Translations under genes and position numbers: made by a program
Assembly (NCBI GenBank): GCA_040386335.1
Contig: JAZKFT010000024.1
Span: 54,970 to 118,969 of the forward strand
Length of the DNA: 64,000 nucleotides
From: JAZKFT01 sp040386335
GTDB taxonomy: Bacteria; Bacteroidota; Bacteroidia; Chitinophagales; Chitinophagaceae
Reading direction: 5' to 3'
The notes under the pieces: model-generated
Databases searched by the model: none
What the model was told of the DNA's origin: nothing
What the model saw: only the letters and a program-made list of their open reading frames with translations
Shown: in pieces, positions 18,840 to 28,064 of the stretch
Numbering within the stretch: the stretch's first letter is position 1
Layout: every line of letters starts with the position of its first letter

Positions 18840-20675
18840 ATGAAAACAACCGTCAAAATAATGCTGACCGTAGGGATCCTGGCCGTTGCCTGGAACCTGC
18901 AATCCTGCAAGAAATATCTTGACAGACCGGCGGAATCCGTTATCACAGAAAATGATGTGTTTGTAAGCTTTCGCAATTTTCAGGGCTACACAGAAGAATT
19001 ATACAATTGTTTGCCAGATATGTCGAGATCTACCTGGAATTCTGAATGGAACACGGGTGATGACGTACTATCTACGACCAACGCCAACTACCGCCTGAAT
19101 GCGGAATTTGATAATGGCAACTACTGGGCCTGGAGAACAAACGGTGGCGGCTGGGACAATAGCTGGCTGGATGATAACGGGCCGAATACCACGCCTAATA
19201 GCCCACGGACCAAGGGTCTTTGGCCTTTAAGCTGGTACGGTATCCGCAAAGCCAATCTTGGGTTGGCAAATATGAGCAGGTTGGTAAATGCCACGCAGGA
19301 GGAAAAAGATATCATTAAAGGCCAACTATTGTTTTTCAGGGGATTTTTCCATTTCCAGCTGATGAGTTTTTGGGGTGGACTGCCTTATATCGACACGGTT
19401 CTCTCAAGCTCGGCGAAGCTGGAACTGCCAAGGCTGAATTACCGCGCCACTGCCCTGAGAGCCGCGGAAGACTTTGAAGCAGCCGCTGCTTTGTTGCCTA
19501 CCAACTGGGACAATACAACGGTAGGCCAGGCAACCTTGGGAAATAACCAACAGCGCATTTCCAGGTCAGCCGCGCTGGCTATGAAAGGACGTGATCTATT
19601 ATATGCCGCGAGCCCGATGATGAATAAGGAATCAACTGGTAATGCCAGTTATGACGCAGAGTTGTGCAAGCAGGCTGCTGACGCATTCACCCGCCTTTTA
19701 AAAATGTCGGATAATGGAGAGGCTGTTTATAAACTCCTGACATGGGACAAATACAGCGAAAACTGGTTTACCATCTCCTCTTATGGAAAATACCCTGGCT
19801 ATCCTGAAGTACTACTTGGTCCACCCAGTTTTGATCCGGGAAGTTCAAGGTGGTCATTGGTGAATATGTTTATACCGCCATCATTGGGTGGCGAAGCAGG
19901 CATATCGTCACCGGCGGCAAACTATGTGAATAATTTTGGTATGGCTAATGGCCTTCCACTAGATGCAGCCGGGTCTGGTTATACAATAGCAGATCCCTGG
20001 TCCGGGCGTGATCCGAGGTTCTATAAATGTATTACATACGACGGCGTAAGAATGTTCAGGGGTGCGGGTGCGGCCAACACCATACCTTTTAAATTCGCCG
20101 AACTTTTCAATGGTGGTAACCTTCGCCTGGAAGGTACTGCAAGCCGCACTGGCTACCTGATGCGCAAATTCGTTACCGATGGCTGTAACAGCGTGGACAA
20201 CGAGTGGAACAACATCAATATCGTGATACCCTATATGCGGCTTGCAGATGTGTATCTCATGTATGCAGAGGCAGTGCTCCAGGGTTATGGAACGCCACAA
20301 AGCAGCCACCAGGGTTATATGACCGCACTTGCTGCAGTAAACAAAATCAGGGAACGTGCCGGCGTACCGGGAGTTGACCCCCGCTTTACAGGATCCAAAG
20401 ATATTTTCATGGAGGAACTGATCCGGGAAAGAGCGGTAGAACTGGCTTTTGAAGGTCTCCGCTGGCACGATCTGCGCAGGTGGAACGTGGCTGGTTTGGC
20501 CAAGTACAAGAATAAGACGGTCATCGATTTCGCACGTGGAACTGATGGCAAGCCAATCAATTTAACTGAAAGGACTGTTGTAACAAGGGTGTTTGAATCA
20601 AAACACAATTGGTTGCCACTGCCAACAAACCAGGTGAACCTGTATCCCACATTTGGTCAAAATCCCGGATGGTAA
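18840..20675 (+). CDS. SusD-family lipoprotein, xusB-like
   Basis: 611 residues. Lipobox LQSC with Cys23, then KKYLDRPAESVITENDVF, typical of SusD N-termini. Central TPR-like helices (KGQLLFFRGFFHFQLMSFWG) and the C-terminal SusD block with MRLADVYLMYAEAVLQGYG and ELIRERAVELAFEGLRWHDL followed by RRW. Longer than the starch SusD and typical of xylan-locus members. It is the surface-exposed lid of the preceding SusC, 33 bp away, and should bind xylo-oligosaccharides at the cell surface. Substrate follows from the GH8, GH43 and esterases of the same locus. Confidence 0.93.
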   Translation: MKTTVKIMLTVGILAVAWNLQSCKKYLDRPAESVITENDVFVSFRNFQGYTEELYNCLPDMSRSTWNSEWNTGDDVLSTTNANYRLNAEFDNGNYWAWRTNGGGWDNSWLDDNGPNTTPNSPRTKGLWPLSWYGIRKANLGLANMSRLVNATQEEKDIIKGQLLFFRGFFHFQLMSFWGGLPYIDTVLSSSAKLELPRLNYRATALRAAEDFEAAAALLPTNWDNTTVGQATLGNNQQRISRSAALAMKGRDLLYAASPMMNKESTGNASYDAELCKQAADAFTRLLKMSDNGEAVYKLLTWDKYSENWFTISSYGKYPGYPEVLLGPPSFDPGSSRWSLVNMFIPPSLGGEAGISSPAANYVNNFGMANGLPLDAAGSGYTIADPWSGRDPRFYKCITYDGVRMFRGAGAANTIPFKFAELFNGGNLRLEGTASRTGYLMRKFVTDGCNSVDNEWNNINIVIPYMRLADVYLMYAEAVLQGYGTPQSSHQGYMTALAAVNKIRERAGVPGVDPRFTGSKDIFMEELIRERAVELAFEGLRWHDLRRWNVAGLAKYKNKTVIDFARGTDGKPINLTERTVVTRVFESKHNWLPLPTNQVNLYPTFGQNPGW

Positions 20676-20748
20676 GGTAACCACATACGAAAATATATAG
20701 CAATAAAAGTAAACTCCCGATGGAGCATCAAATTGTTTTGCCTAAAAT

Positions 20749-23700
20749 ATGAAATTAATGAACTATATAAAAAAATGGATCGTATTATGCGTGGCATTTG
20801 TGGGCATCTGCTCACTGTCATTCGCACAGAAGGATGGAGCGGTTTCTATCACTTCAATGATACAGAACGAACAAGGTAAACCGATAGCAGGTGCGCTCGT
20901 TTCTGCAAATGATGGTAAAACGACAACGGTGACCAATGGCCAGGGTCAGTTTAGCATATTTGCGATGCCGAACTCCAACATCATCGTCGAGGCTAAAGGT
21001 TATAAAACGAAAACGTTCCAGGCACTGGATATCCCGGCAAGTATCCGGCTTGAGAGTGATAACTCAGGCGGAGAAGTATATGTTGCGTTCGATAAGGTCA
21101 CCCGGAAGAGTTTGCCTGGTGCTATAAGTGTTATCAATCCTGAAGATTTTATCGACTATGATTACAATCTGTCAGTTGATGGTGGTATGAATGGCAGGCT
21201 TGCAGGTTTGCTGTGGAGCAATAATGTGTGGGGTATGGAAAACGCCATGGTGCTGATAGATGGCATTTCCCGTGAGTATAGCGACATTACATTGAACGAA
21301 GTGCAACAGATCACCGTTTTAAAAGGTGTGAATGCTGTAGCCTTATACGGCAGCCAGGCAGCGAAAGGCGCTATACTGATCACCACTAAAAAGGGCGAAG
21401 CCAACAAAAGGAAAATTGCAGTCCGAGTAAATTCAGGAATATCGCTGCCACGTGCATTACCAAAATACCTGAACTCGGCAGACTATATGGAATTATACAA
21501 CGAAGGCCGCCGCAATGATGGTCTTACCGACTTGTATTCTGCAGCTACCATCCAGAACTATCGTACCGGTAACCCTTACCGCTATCCAAGTGTAGACTTC
21601 TTCTCCTCCGAGTATCTTAAAAAGCATCTGAACGCTACTGATGCGAATGCCGAATTTTCCGGGGGTAACGCAAATGCAAGGTTTTATTCAAACATCGGAT
21701 ACTATAACAGCTCCACATTAATGAAAGTAGGGGAGGGCAATAATGAGGGCGACAACCGTTTGAGCGTAAGAGGTAATATCGATTTGAAGCTAAACGAGAA
21801 GATCACAAGTTCTATTTATGTGTCGGCAATATTCAGCGATAGCCGCAGAGCTAGAAGCAGTGCTGCCAATACCAATTTCTGGAGCAACGCAGCCACTTTG
21901 TTGCCCAACAGGGTTACGCCATTGATTCCCGTCAATTTGATATCGCCTACCAATAAGACAGTCTTGTCCATAGTAGATGCAAGCCGCAATGTGATTGGCG
22001 GAAAATATTTGTTGGGCGGCGCACAACAATTTCTGAGTAATGCTGCTGCCGACCTGTATTCTGCAGGTTATGATGTCAATATCAGGCGGGTATTCCAGGT
22101 AACCAATCAAATAAATGCAGACCTCGGGTCGGTGTTGAAGGGCCTATCCTTCCATACCCTCTTTAACCTGGATTATTCCAATTCTTACCTGCAATCCAGT
22201 AATAATACGTATGCAGTGTATGCACCCACCTGGAGCGCCACCGGTGACACAATAACCGGGCTGCAAAAATTCGGTGATGATAGCCGCCCGGGTACACAAA
22301 ATATCAATACCACTACGCAACGGCAAAACCTGGGTTTTTCAACCTGGCTGGGATATAATGGAAGCTTTGGTAAGGATCATTTGATTTCCGCCAAACTTTT
22401 GGGGTACACCATGGGGGTTGCAGTAAATGATGTGTACCAGCGCATTACCAATTCGCATCTTGGGTTACAATTGGCTTATAGTTTCAAACAGAAGTTTAGT
22501 GCAGATTTCAGCAGTGCTTATGTAAACTCTACCAAACTGCCGACAGGTAACCGCACTGCTTTTTCGCCCACCCTGAGCCTGGGCTGGCTTATAAGTAACG
22601 AAGCATTCCTGGCCCGGACAAAAGCCATCAATTATCTTAAGTTATCGGCCTCTGCAGGTATCCTGAACACTGATCTTGATATATCGCAGTACTATTTATA
22701 CGACAATATTTATACCAGGCAGGGATCCTTTACATGGAACGATGGCGTGCAGGGACAGAACCAGGCTACAACCTCCTCCTTTGGCGCAAGTCCAAATCTT
22801 ACTTTCCCTAAAAGAAAAGAAATCAATGTAGGTCTCGAAGGAGCATTCTTCAATAACCTGCTTACTGTACAGGCTACTTTTTTCAAACAAAAGATGGAAG
22901 GCTTAGCCACCCAAAGATTCTCCCTTTACCCCAATTATTTCAGCACTTTCATCCCTTATACTAATTACAATTCCCAACAGCGTAGCGGTTTCGATTTGAT
23001 GCTGAATGTGAACAAGAATTTTGGTGATTTACAAGTAAGCCTGGGTACCACTGCCACTTATTCCACTTCTAAAGTGACCCAAAGGGATGAACTATTTGTT
23101 GATGCTTATCAAAATCGGGCCGGCAAACCTGTCGATGCCATTTTTGGATTGGTGAGTAGCGGTTTATTTCAAAGTGCAGCTGATATTACCAATAGTCCAA
23201 GACAATTATTTAGTGAGGTTCGTCCGGGCGATGTAAAATATGTGGATCAAAACAAGGATAATGTAATTGACAGCAGGGATGAAGTAATGATTGGTCGCTT
23301 CGTGGCTCCGTTTACCTACGGCCTCAATCTTCGTCTCACTTACAAACGTATCGATTTGTTCATATTGGGTACGGGTACACAGGGCGGTTATGGTATTACC
23401 AACAATAATTATTACTGGGTAAGCGGTGACCTAAAGTATTCTGAAGTAGTGCGCAACCGCTGGACTCCAACTACCGCAGCTACAGCCACTTATCCCCGTT
23501 TAAGTTCACAGCAAAGTGCAAACAACTTCCGGAGTTCCAGTTTTTGGCTTTTCAAATCTGACCGGTTTAATTTGAATAAAGTGCAGTTGTCTTATAGCCT
23601 GTCACCATCTGTAGTGCGTAAAACCTTGTTTAAAGATCTGGGTATCTATATTGCTGGATCCAACCTGTTTACATTTTCAGAAAATAGAGACATTCTGGAT

Positions 23701-23763
23701 CTTTCAATTGCCAGTACACCACAGTTCAGGAATTATATCGCCGGCATACGTGCCAGGTTCTAA
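20749..23763 (+). CDS. Divergent SusC-family TonB-linked outer-membrane protein, xusC-like
   Basis: 1004 residues. Signal peptide to about 27 (SLSFAQ), then a CarboxypepD_reg-like domain (about 40-100, NEQGKPIAGALVSANDGKTT) and a plug (LIDGISREYSDITLNEVQQI, VALYGSQAAKGAILITTKKG). The usual SusC signature VVGYGxQ(K/R) is missing; in its place stands GGEVYVAFDKVTRKSLPGAI. The barrel ends with YIAGIRARF. Second SusC of the tandem xus-type core, 73 bp after the first SusD. The unusual signature suggests a specialised or weakly energised transporter, but the fold and partner arrangement are clear. Confidence 0.9.
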   Translation: MKLMNYIKKWIVLCVAFVGICSLSFAQKDGAVSITSMIQNEQGKPIAGALVSANDGKTTTVTNGQGQFSIFAMPNSNIIVEAKGYKTKTFQALDIPASIRLESDNSGGEVYVAFDKVTRKSLPGAISVINPEDFIDYDYNLSVDGGMNGRLAGLLWSNNVWGMENAMVLIDGISREYSDITLNEVQQITVLKGVNAVALYGSQAAKGAILITTKKGEANKRKIAVRVNSGISLPRALPKYLNSADYMELYNEGRRNDGLTDLYSAATIQNYRTGNPYRYPSVDFFSSEYLKKHLNATDANAEFSGGNANARFYSNIGYYNSSTLMKVGEGNNEGDNRLSVRGNIDLKLNEKITSSIYVSAIFSDSRRARSSAANTNFWSNAATLLPNRVTPLIPVNLISPTNKTVLSIVDASRNVIGGKYLLGGAQQFLSNAAADLYSAGYDVNIRRVFQVTNQINADLGSVLKGLSFHTLFNLDYSNSYLQSSNNTYAVYAPTWSATGDTITGLQKFGDDSRPGTQNINTTTQRQNLGFSTWLGYNGSFGKDHLISAKLLGYTMGVAVNDVYQRITNSHLGLQLAYSFKQKFSADFSSAYVNSTKLPTGNRTAFSPTLSLGWLISNEAFLARTKAINYLKLSASAGILNTDLDISQYYLYDNIYTRQGSFTWNDGVQGQNQATTSSFGASPNLTFPKRKEINVGLEGAFFNNLLTVQATFFKQKMEGLATQRFSLYPNYFSTFIPYTNYNSQQRSGFDLMLNVNKNFGDLQVSLGTTATYSTSKVTQRDELFVDAYQNRAGKPVDAIFGLVSSGLFQSAADITNSPRQLFSEVRPGDVKYVDQNKDNVIDSRDEVMIGRFVAPFTYGLNLRLTYKRIDLFILGTGTQGGYGITNNNYYWVSGDLKYSEVVRNRWTPTTAATATYPRLSSQQSANNFRSSSFWLFKSDRFNLNKVQLSYSLSPSVVRKTLFKDLGIYIAGSNLFTFSENRDILDLSIASTPQFRNYIAGIRARF

Positions 23764-23791
23764 AAAAGAGTCTTATACTATTAAATTATTA

Positions 23792-25570
23792 ATGATGCTA
23801 ATAAGAAATTTATTACTTATTCTGACAATGGGCGTTGTTCTTGCCGCATGCAGGAAGAACCTTGAGCCTCTTGACGACAACCATCGGAACCTGGACGAAA
23901 TTTATGGTGATCCCTATTTTGCAGAGGGATTGCTGATGAATGCCTACACGAGGATTCCTACAAATAATGCCACAAATAATGGATACAGTTTCAGCGATGT
24001 GGCAACAGATGATGCGGTAACGAATGATAAATTCAATCCCCTGCTAAATATGGCAACAGGATCCTGGTCAGCTGTAAATAATCCAATGGATACCTGGAAC
24101 GGTTCTTTTACTGCCATCCTCTACATCAATTTATTTTTAAGGGAGGTAGATAGTGTCAACTGGTCGTACCTTAATCCAAATGTCCGGATTCTTTTTAGAG
24201 ATCGTCTTAAAGGAGAATGCTATGGATTACGCGGTTATTTTATGATGAACCTGCTTCAGGGACATGCCGGATACACAGCAGGTGGAACCGAATTATTGGG
24301 GGTACCTATTATTACCCAACCACTGGATCCTAATTCTGACTTTTCAAAACCGCGGAACACTTTCGACGAATGCGTACAGCAAATTTATGCGGACTTCGCG
24401 GAGTCTGATAAGTATTTGCCGCTCGACTACAAAGATATTACTGCGGCAAATCAGCTTCCTGCCAAATACAGCAGTATGGCAATAGCAGACTACAACCGGG
24501 TGTTTGGTAACGCTAACAGGCAGCGGATGGTAGGACGTGTCGTTAAAGCCCTAAGGGCGAAGACCGCACTCCTTGCAGCCAGCCCTGCTTATAATGCACA
24601 ACCAGTAACCACTAAATGGGAGTTGGCTGCAAATTATGCCGGCGAAGTCCTCACCCTCAACGGAGGTATTGGGGGGCTGGATCCCCAGGGAGGTTTATTC
24701 TACGTTGCAGCCAATATCAATGCTGTAAATCTCGCCAATAGCATCGATCAGAAAGAGATGTTGTGGAGGGGAAATATAGTAACCAATAACGCCATCGAAC
24801 AAACCAATTTTCCACCCACATTGTTTGGTAATGGAAGGGTTAATCCAACCCAAAACCTGGTGGATGCATTTCCAATGCTGAATGGTTACCCAATCGACAA
24901 CCCTGCAAGCAATTATGCAGCAGCCACACCATATGCCAATCGTGATCCAAGACTTAGAAACTATATTGTGACCAATGGCAGTACGTTCAGGAATGGCACC
25001 ACGTTTGTTTATACAAAATCGGATAACCCCACCAACGACGCCGTCAACGTTCTTCCCACATCCACCCGTACCGGCTACTATTTAAGAAAGCTATTGAGGG
25101 AAGATGTAAACCTGAACCCAGCTTCTACATCCACCCAAAAACATTACCCGGTGCATATCAGGTATACAGAGATGTTCCTGCTCTATGCAGAAGCAGCCAA
25201 CGAAGCCTGGGGCCCCGACGGCAAAGGAACATTTGCATTTTCGGCCAGGGAAGTGATAGCTGCCATCCGAAAGAGAGCTGGTCTGGCGCAACCCGATAAT
25301 TACCTGTCTGCAGTTACAAGCAAGGAAGATATGCGTAAGCTGATCCGTAATGAAAGGCGCCTGGAACTAAGCTTTGAGGGCTTCCGTTTTTGGGACCTCC
25401 GCCGCTGGAAGGAAAACCTTACCGAGGCAGCCAAAGGTGTACAGATCAACAGTAACGTCTTTACTATTCAAACGGTGGAAATCAGGCCCTATGCCGATTA
25501 TATGAATTTCGGTCCGATTCCGTTTACTGAAGCGTTAAAGGCCAATTTGAAACAAAACAGGGGATGGTAA
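23792..25570 (+). CDS. SusD-family lipoprotein, xusD-like
   Basis: 592 residues from ATG 23792 (ATG 23795 is also possible). The open frame runs back to 23651 inside the SusC gene, but only the later start gives a lipoprotein signal (MMLIRNLLLILTMGVVLAAC, Cys20), and it begins 28 bp after the SusC stop. SusD features: DRLKGECYGLRGYFMMNLLQ, HIRYTEMFLLYAEAANEAWG and LIRNERRLELSFEGFRFWDL followed by RRW. Partner of the divergent SusC just upstream. Together the two pairs give the locus two transport complexes, as in known xylan systems. Confidence 0.92.
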   Translation: MMLIRNLLLILTMGVVLAACRKNLEPLDDNHRNLDEIYGDPYFAEGLLMNAYTRIPTNNATNNGYSFSDVATDDAVTNDKFNPLLNMATGSWSAVNNPMDTWNGSFTAILYINLFLREVDSVNWSYLNPNVRILFRDRLKGECYGLRGYFMMNLLQGHAGYTAGGTELLGVPIITQPLDPNSDFSKPRNTFDECVQQIYADFAESDKYLPLDYKDITAANQLPAKYSSMAIADYNRVFGNANRQRMVGRVVKALRAKTALLAASPAYNAQPVTTKWELAANYAGEVLTLNGGIGGLDPQGGLFYVAANINAVNLANSIDQKEMLWRGNIVTNNAIEQTNFPPTLFGNGRVNPTQNLVDAFPMLNGYPIDNPASNYAAATPYANRDPRLRNYIVTNGSTFRNGTTFVYTKSDNPTNDAVNVLPTSTRTGYYLRKLLREDVNLNPASTSTQKHYPVHIRYTEMFLLYAEAANEAWGPDGKGTFAFSAREVIAAIRKRAGLAQPDNYLSAVTSKEDMRKLIRNERRLELSFEGFRFWDLRRWKENLTEAAKGVQINSNVFTIQTVEIRPYADYMNFGPIPFTEALKANLKQNRGW

Positions 25571-25597
25571 TCAGATCAAATTATTAATGTAAAATTC

Positions 25598-26638
25598 ATG
25601 AAAAAAAGTTTTTTTGTGCTATCATCGTCAGTGCTCTTATTGCTTGGCGGATGTAATAAGAAAAGAGAGTTTCCGGATTATAAGTATTCTACGGTCTACT
25701 TTGCTTACCAGGCACCGGTGCGAACCCTGGTGTTGGGCGAAGATATTTATGACAACACGCTGGACAACCAACATAAGTTTAAAATCATTGCCTCCATCGG
25801 GGGCGTGTATGAAAACAAAAAGGATGTCACGCTGGACTTGTCGATCGATAATACGCTGGCCTTGGGTGCCAAATTCAACTCTGCTACCGGAGCCGACCTT
25901 GTTGCCCTACCCGATAATTACTACGTGTCTCCTCCTTCAAAAAACATGAAGATTGTAATACCATCTGGCAGTTTAACAGGAGGTGTAGAGATACAATTGA
26001 CAGATGCATTTTTTGCCGATCCGCGTTCGATAAGGAACACGTTTGTCCTGCCCGTTAAAATTAATGCTGTTTCCGGCGCAGATTCAGTTTTGAGAGGTTC
26101 CAGTACAAAGACTTCACCCGATAGGCGGAAGGCTGCTGACTGGGCCACAGTACCTAAGGACTATGTGTTGTATGCCGTAAAATATATCAATCCATACCAT
26201 GGAACCTATTTGAGGAGAGGTGTGGATCAAGTAAAAGGAAATGGTGGCAACAATGCTTTAGATACTACACTGATCTATCGTAAAACCTTTGTAGAACAAG
26301 ACGAACTGCGAACGATGTATACAAAGTCATTGACTTTGGACACCATGGCACTCACCACCAGGGAAAAGGGCAATGCCACTAACGTACCGTTTCAGCTGGC
26401 AATGACTTTTGCTCCAAGTGGTGATATTACCGTGGCTGCACCTGCATCCGCTTCTTATACTGTAACAGGTACCGGTAAATTTGTGAAAAAAGGTGATATG
26501 TGGGGCAATGAAAAAAGAGATGTTGTGTACCTGAAATACCAGGTAGGATTTGCGAATACCACCCACAACTTTACCGATACCCTGGTACTTCGGGATCGCG
26601 GCGTTGCATTCGAAACATTCACCCCTTTTGTCAATTGA
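25598..26638 (+). CDS. DUF1735-type (BT_3987-like) surface lipoprotein, xusE-like
   Basis: 346 residues. Lipobox LGGC with Cys19, then an N-terminal DUF1735-like beta-sandwich (about 30-165; STVYFAYQAPVRTLVLGED, VTLDLSIDN, LPDNYYV, IPSGSLTGGVEIQL) and a second C-terminal beta domain (DUF4361-like, about 190-346). It starts 27 bp after the SusD stop and is the last gene of the five-gene core, the place taken by xusE or by surface glycan-binding proteins in other loci. Likely a cell-surface carbohydrate-binding lipoprotein. Binding specificity cannot be read from the sequence. Confidence 0.85.
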   Translation: MKKSFFVLSSSVLLLLGGCNKKREFPDYKYSTVYFAYQAPVRTLVLGEDIYDNTLDNQHKFKIIASIGGVYENKKDVTLDLSIDNTLALGAKFNSATGADLVALPDNYYVSPPSKNMKIVIPSGSLTGGVEIQLTDAFFADPRSIRNTFVLPVKINAVSGADSVLRGSSTKTSPDRRKAADWATVPKDYVLYAVKYINPYHGTYLRRGVDQVKGNGGNNALDTTLIYRKTFVEQDELRTMYTKSLTLDTMALTTREKGNATNVPFQLAMTFAPSGDITVAAPASASYTVTGTGKFVKKGDMWGNEKRDVVYLKYQVGFANTTHNFTDTLVLRDRGVAFETFTPFVN

Positions 26639-26757
26639 TCGCTTTCGGTTAATGTTTCCGGAAAGTGGAATATTGCCCCGGTCTTAGACTTTCAATGCGT
26701 CTAATGTTGAATGCCGGAATGCTACGAACTCCAGGGGCTTTGGTAATAAGGAAATTC

Positions 26758-26810
26758 AACAGTCAAGGCTTGTGATTTTTGTAAAGCATAAATCATAAGC
26801 CTTGATTGTT
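26758..26810. terminator. Long inverted repeat after the SusCD operon, probable terminator
   Basis: Two 21-nt arms (26758-26778 and 26790-26810) pair along their full length with two G-T pairs, around an 11-nt loop. It lies 120 bp after the DUF1735 gene. No T-run follows directly, so it could also act as an RNA-stabilising or processing hairpin. The rest of 26639-27013 holds no gene that I can see. Confidence 0.6.
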
Positions 26811-27013
26811 TAAGTAAGCCTTTTGTATTGTAGGAGTAGTTATTACCAATCATAAAAGCCCTGACCTCAATGGCTCTATTTTTCTGATACGCTGCACCAT
26901 AATCAGCAGTGAATCGCTGTATGCGGCCAGGATCCGAATGAACCTATCTATACATGTTTTATCTGAGGCTGTCCTTTACAGCCCGCTTATTTTATTCACC
27001 TAACATAGTCAAA

Positions 27014-27667
27014 ATGAAATTTTTTGTCGACACGGCAAACCTCGTCCAGATTAAAGAGGCAGCCGACCTGGGAATCCTTGATGGGGTTACCACTAATCCC
27101 TCCCTTATGGCCAAAGAAGGTATCCGGGGAGAGGAGGCCATTGCGCAACATTATAAAACCATTTGTGAAATGGTAGATGGGGATATTTCCGCTGAAGTGC
27201 TAACAACAGAATTTGCCACCATCGTTGCGGAAGGCAAAAAGCTAGCCGCCATACACCCAAATATCGTAGTGAAGGTTCCGATGATTAAAGAAGGTATTAA
27301 GGCGATCAAATGGTTCACAGACAATGGGATCAGAACCAATTGCACCTTAGTGTTTTCCGCAGGCCAGGCCATCCTTGCAGCCAAGGCCGGTGCCACCTAT
27401 ATATCTCCTTTCCTCGGAAGGATTGATGACAGTGGTTGGGATGGTATGATTTTAATAGAACAGATAGCCAGGATCTTTAAAGTGCAGGATTATCAAACAC
27501 AGATTTTAGCTGCATCGATCAGAAATGCCAACCACATTATAAATGCTGCAGAAGCAGGCGCCCATGTGTGTACCTGTCCATTGGAGTCGATATTGGCGTT
27601 GTTGAAACATCCGCTGACCGACATCGGGCTCGCAAAATTCCTCGAGGATGCCAAAAAGATGGGCTGA
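27014..27667 (+). CDS. fsa: Small transaldolase / fructose-6-phosphate aldolase
   Basis: 217 residues from ATG 27014; the open frame reaches back to 26954, but the family begins MKFFVDTANL exactly here. Class I aldolase barrel with DGVTTNPSLMAKEG (24-37), the Schiff-base Lys87 in NIVVKVPM, and SPFLGRIDDSGWDG. Length is right for the short transaldolase subfamily (TalC/FSA, about 215 residues) rather than the classical 320-residue enzyme. Known members act either as transaldolase in the pentose phosphate pathway or as fructose-6-phosphate aldolase. In a xylan locus the transaldolase role, feeding pentose carbon into glycolysis, is more likely. Cytoplasmic. Confidence 0.92.
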   Translation: MKFFVDTANLVQIKEAADLGILDGVTTNPSLMAKEGIRGEEAIAQHYKTICEMVDGDISAEVLTTEFATIVAEGKKLAAIHPNIVVKVPMIKEGIKAIKWFTDNGIRTNCTLVFSAGQAILAAKAGATYISPFLGRIDDSGWDGMILIEQIARIFKVQDYQTQILAASIRNANHIINAAEAGAHVCTCPLESILALLKHPLTDIGLAKFLEDAKKMG

Positions 27668-27686
27668 TAAATGCAAATCATAAACA

Positions 27687-27714
27687 GATACCCGGGCAAA
27701 TCCGCCCGGGTATC
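27687..27714 (+). terminator. GC-rich hairpin after the transaldolase gene
   Basis: Arms GATACCCGGGC (27687-27697) and GCCCGGGTATC (27704-27714) form a perfect 11-bp stem with a 6-nt loop, 19 bp after the stop codon. A T-rich tail is lacking. The remaining 350 bp to the next gene show no credible gene. Confidence 0.65.
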
Positions 27715-28064
27715 ATCTAAAATCCACATAGGAAGTAGTGCTGTTCAGATCATTGTTCGTATTCAGTTTTTAGCAACAAGCATGCGCCATTGTTTGGCGC
27801 TACTAACCGTTGTGCCAACAACATCAACACTGGTGATTGCGGTCAATCGTAGCGGATGGTTTTCCGGATACAATTATGCTAATGATGATGGTTGGAAAAG
27901 GGATCATTATTTTTTGTATCATTCAATTTAGTGGATTCATTGTGCTTAAAAATGGGATATCGCTGATCAAATACAACCGGGTGCAGCCTTTTTCCGAAAA
28001 TATTTGCAACAATTGCTGCGATCCCGGCTGGCTTGAATGGTATTAATCTGAAAAATCGGTTTCT

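Noticed and set aside
27671..28046. Two open frames of 70-86 codons between transaldolase and lacI
   Set aside because: They overlap each other and the terminator hairpin; no motif or recognisable fold.
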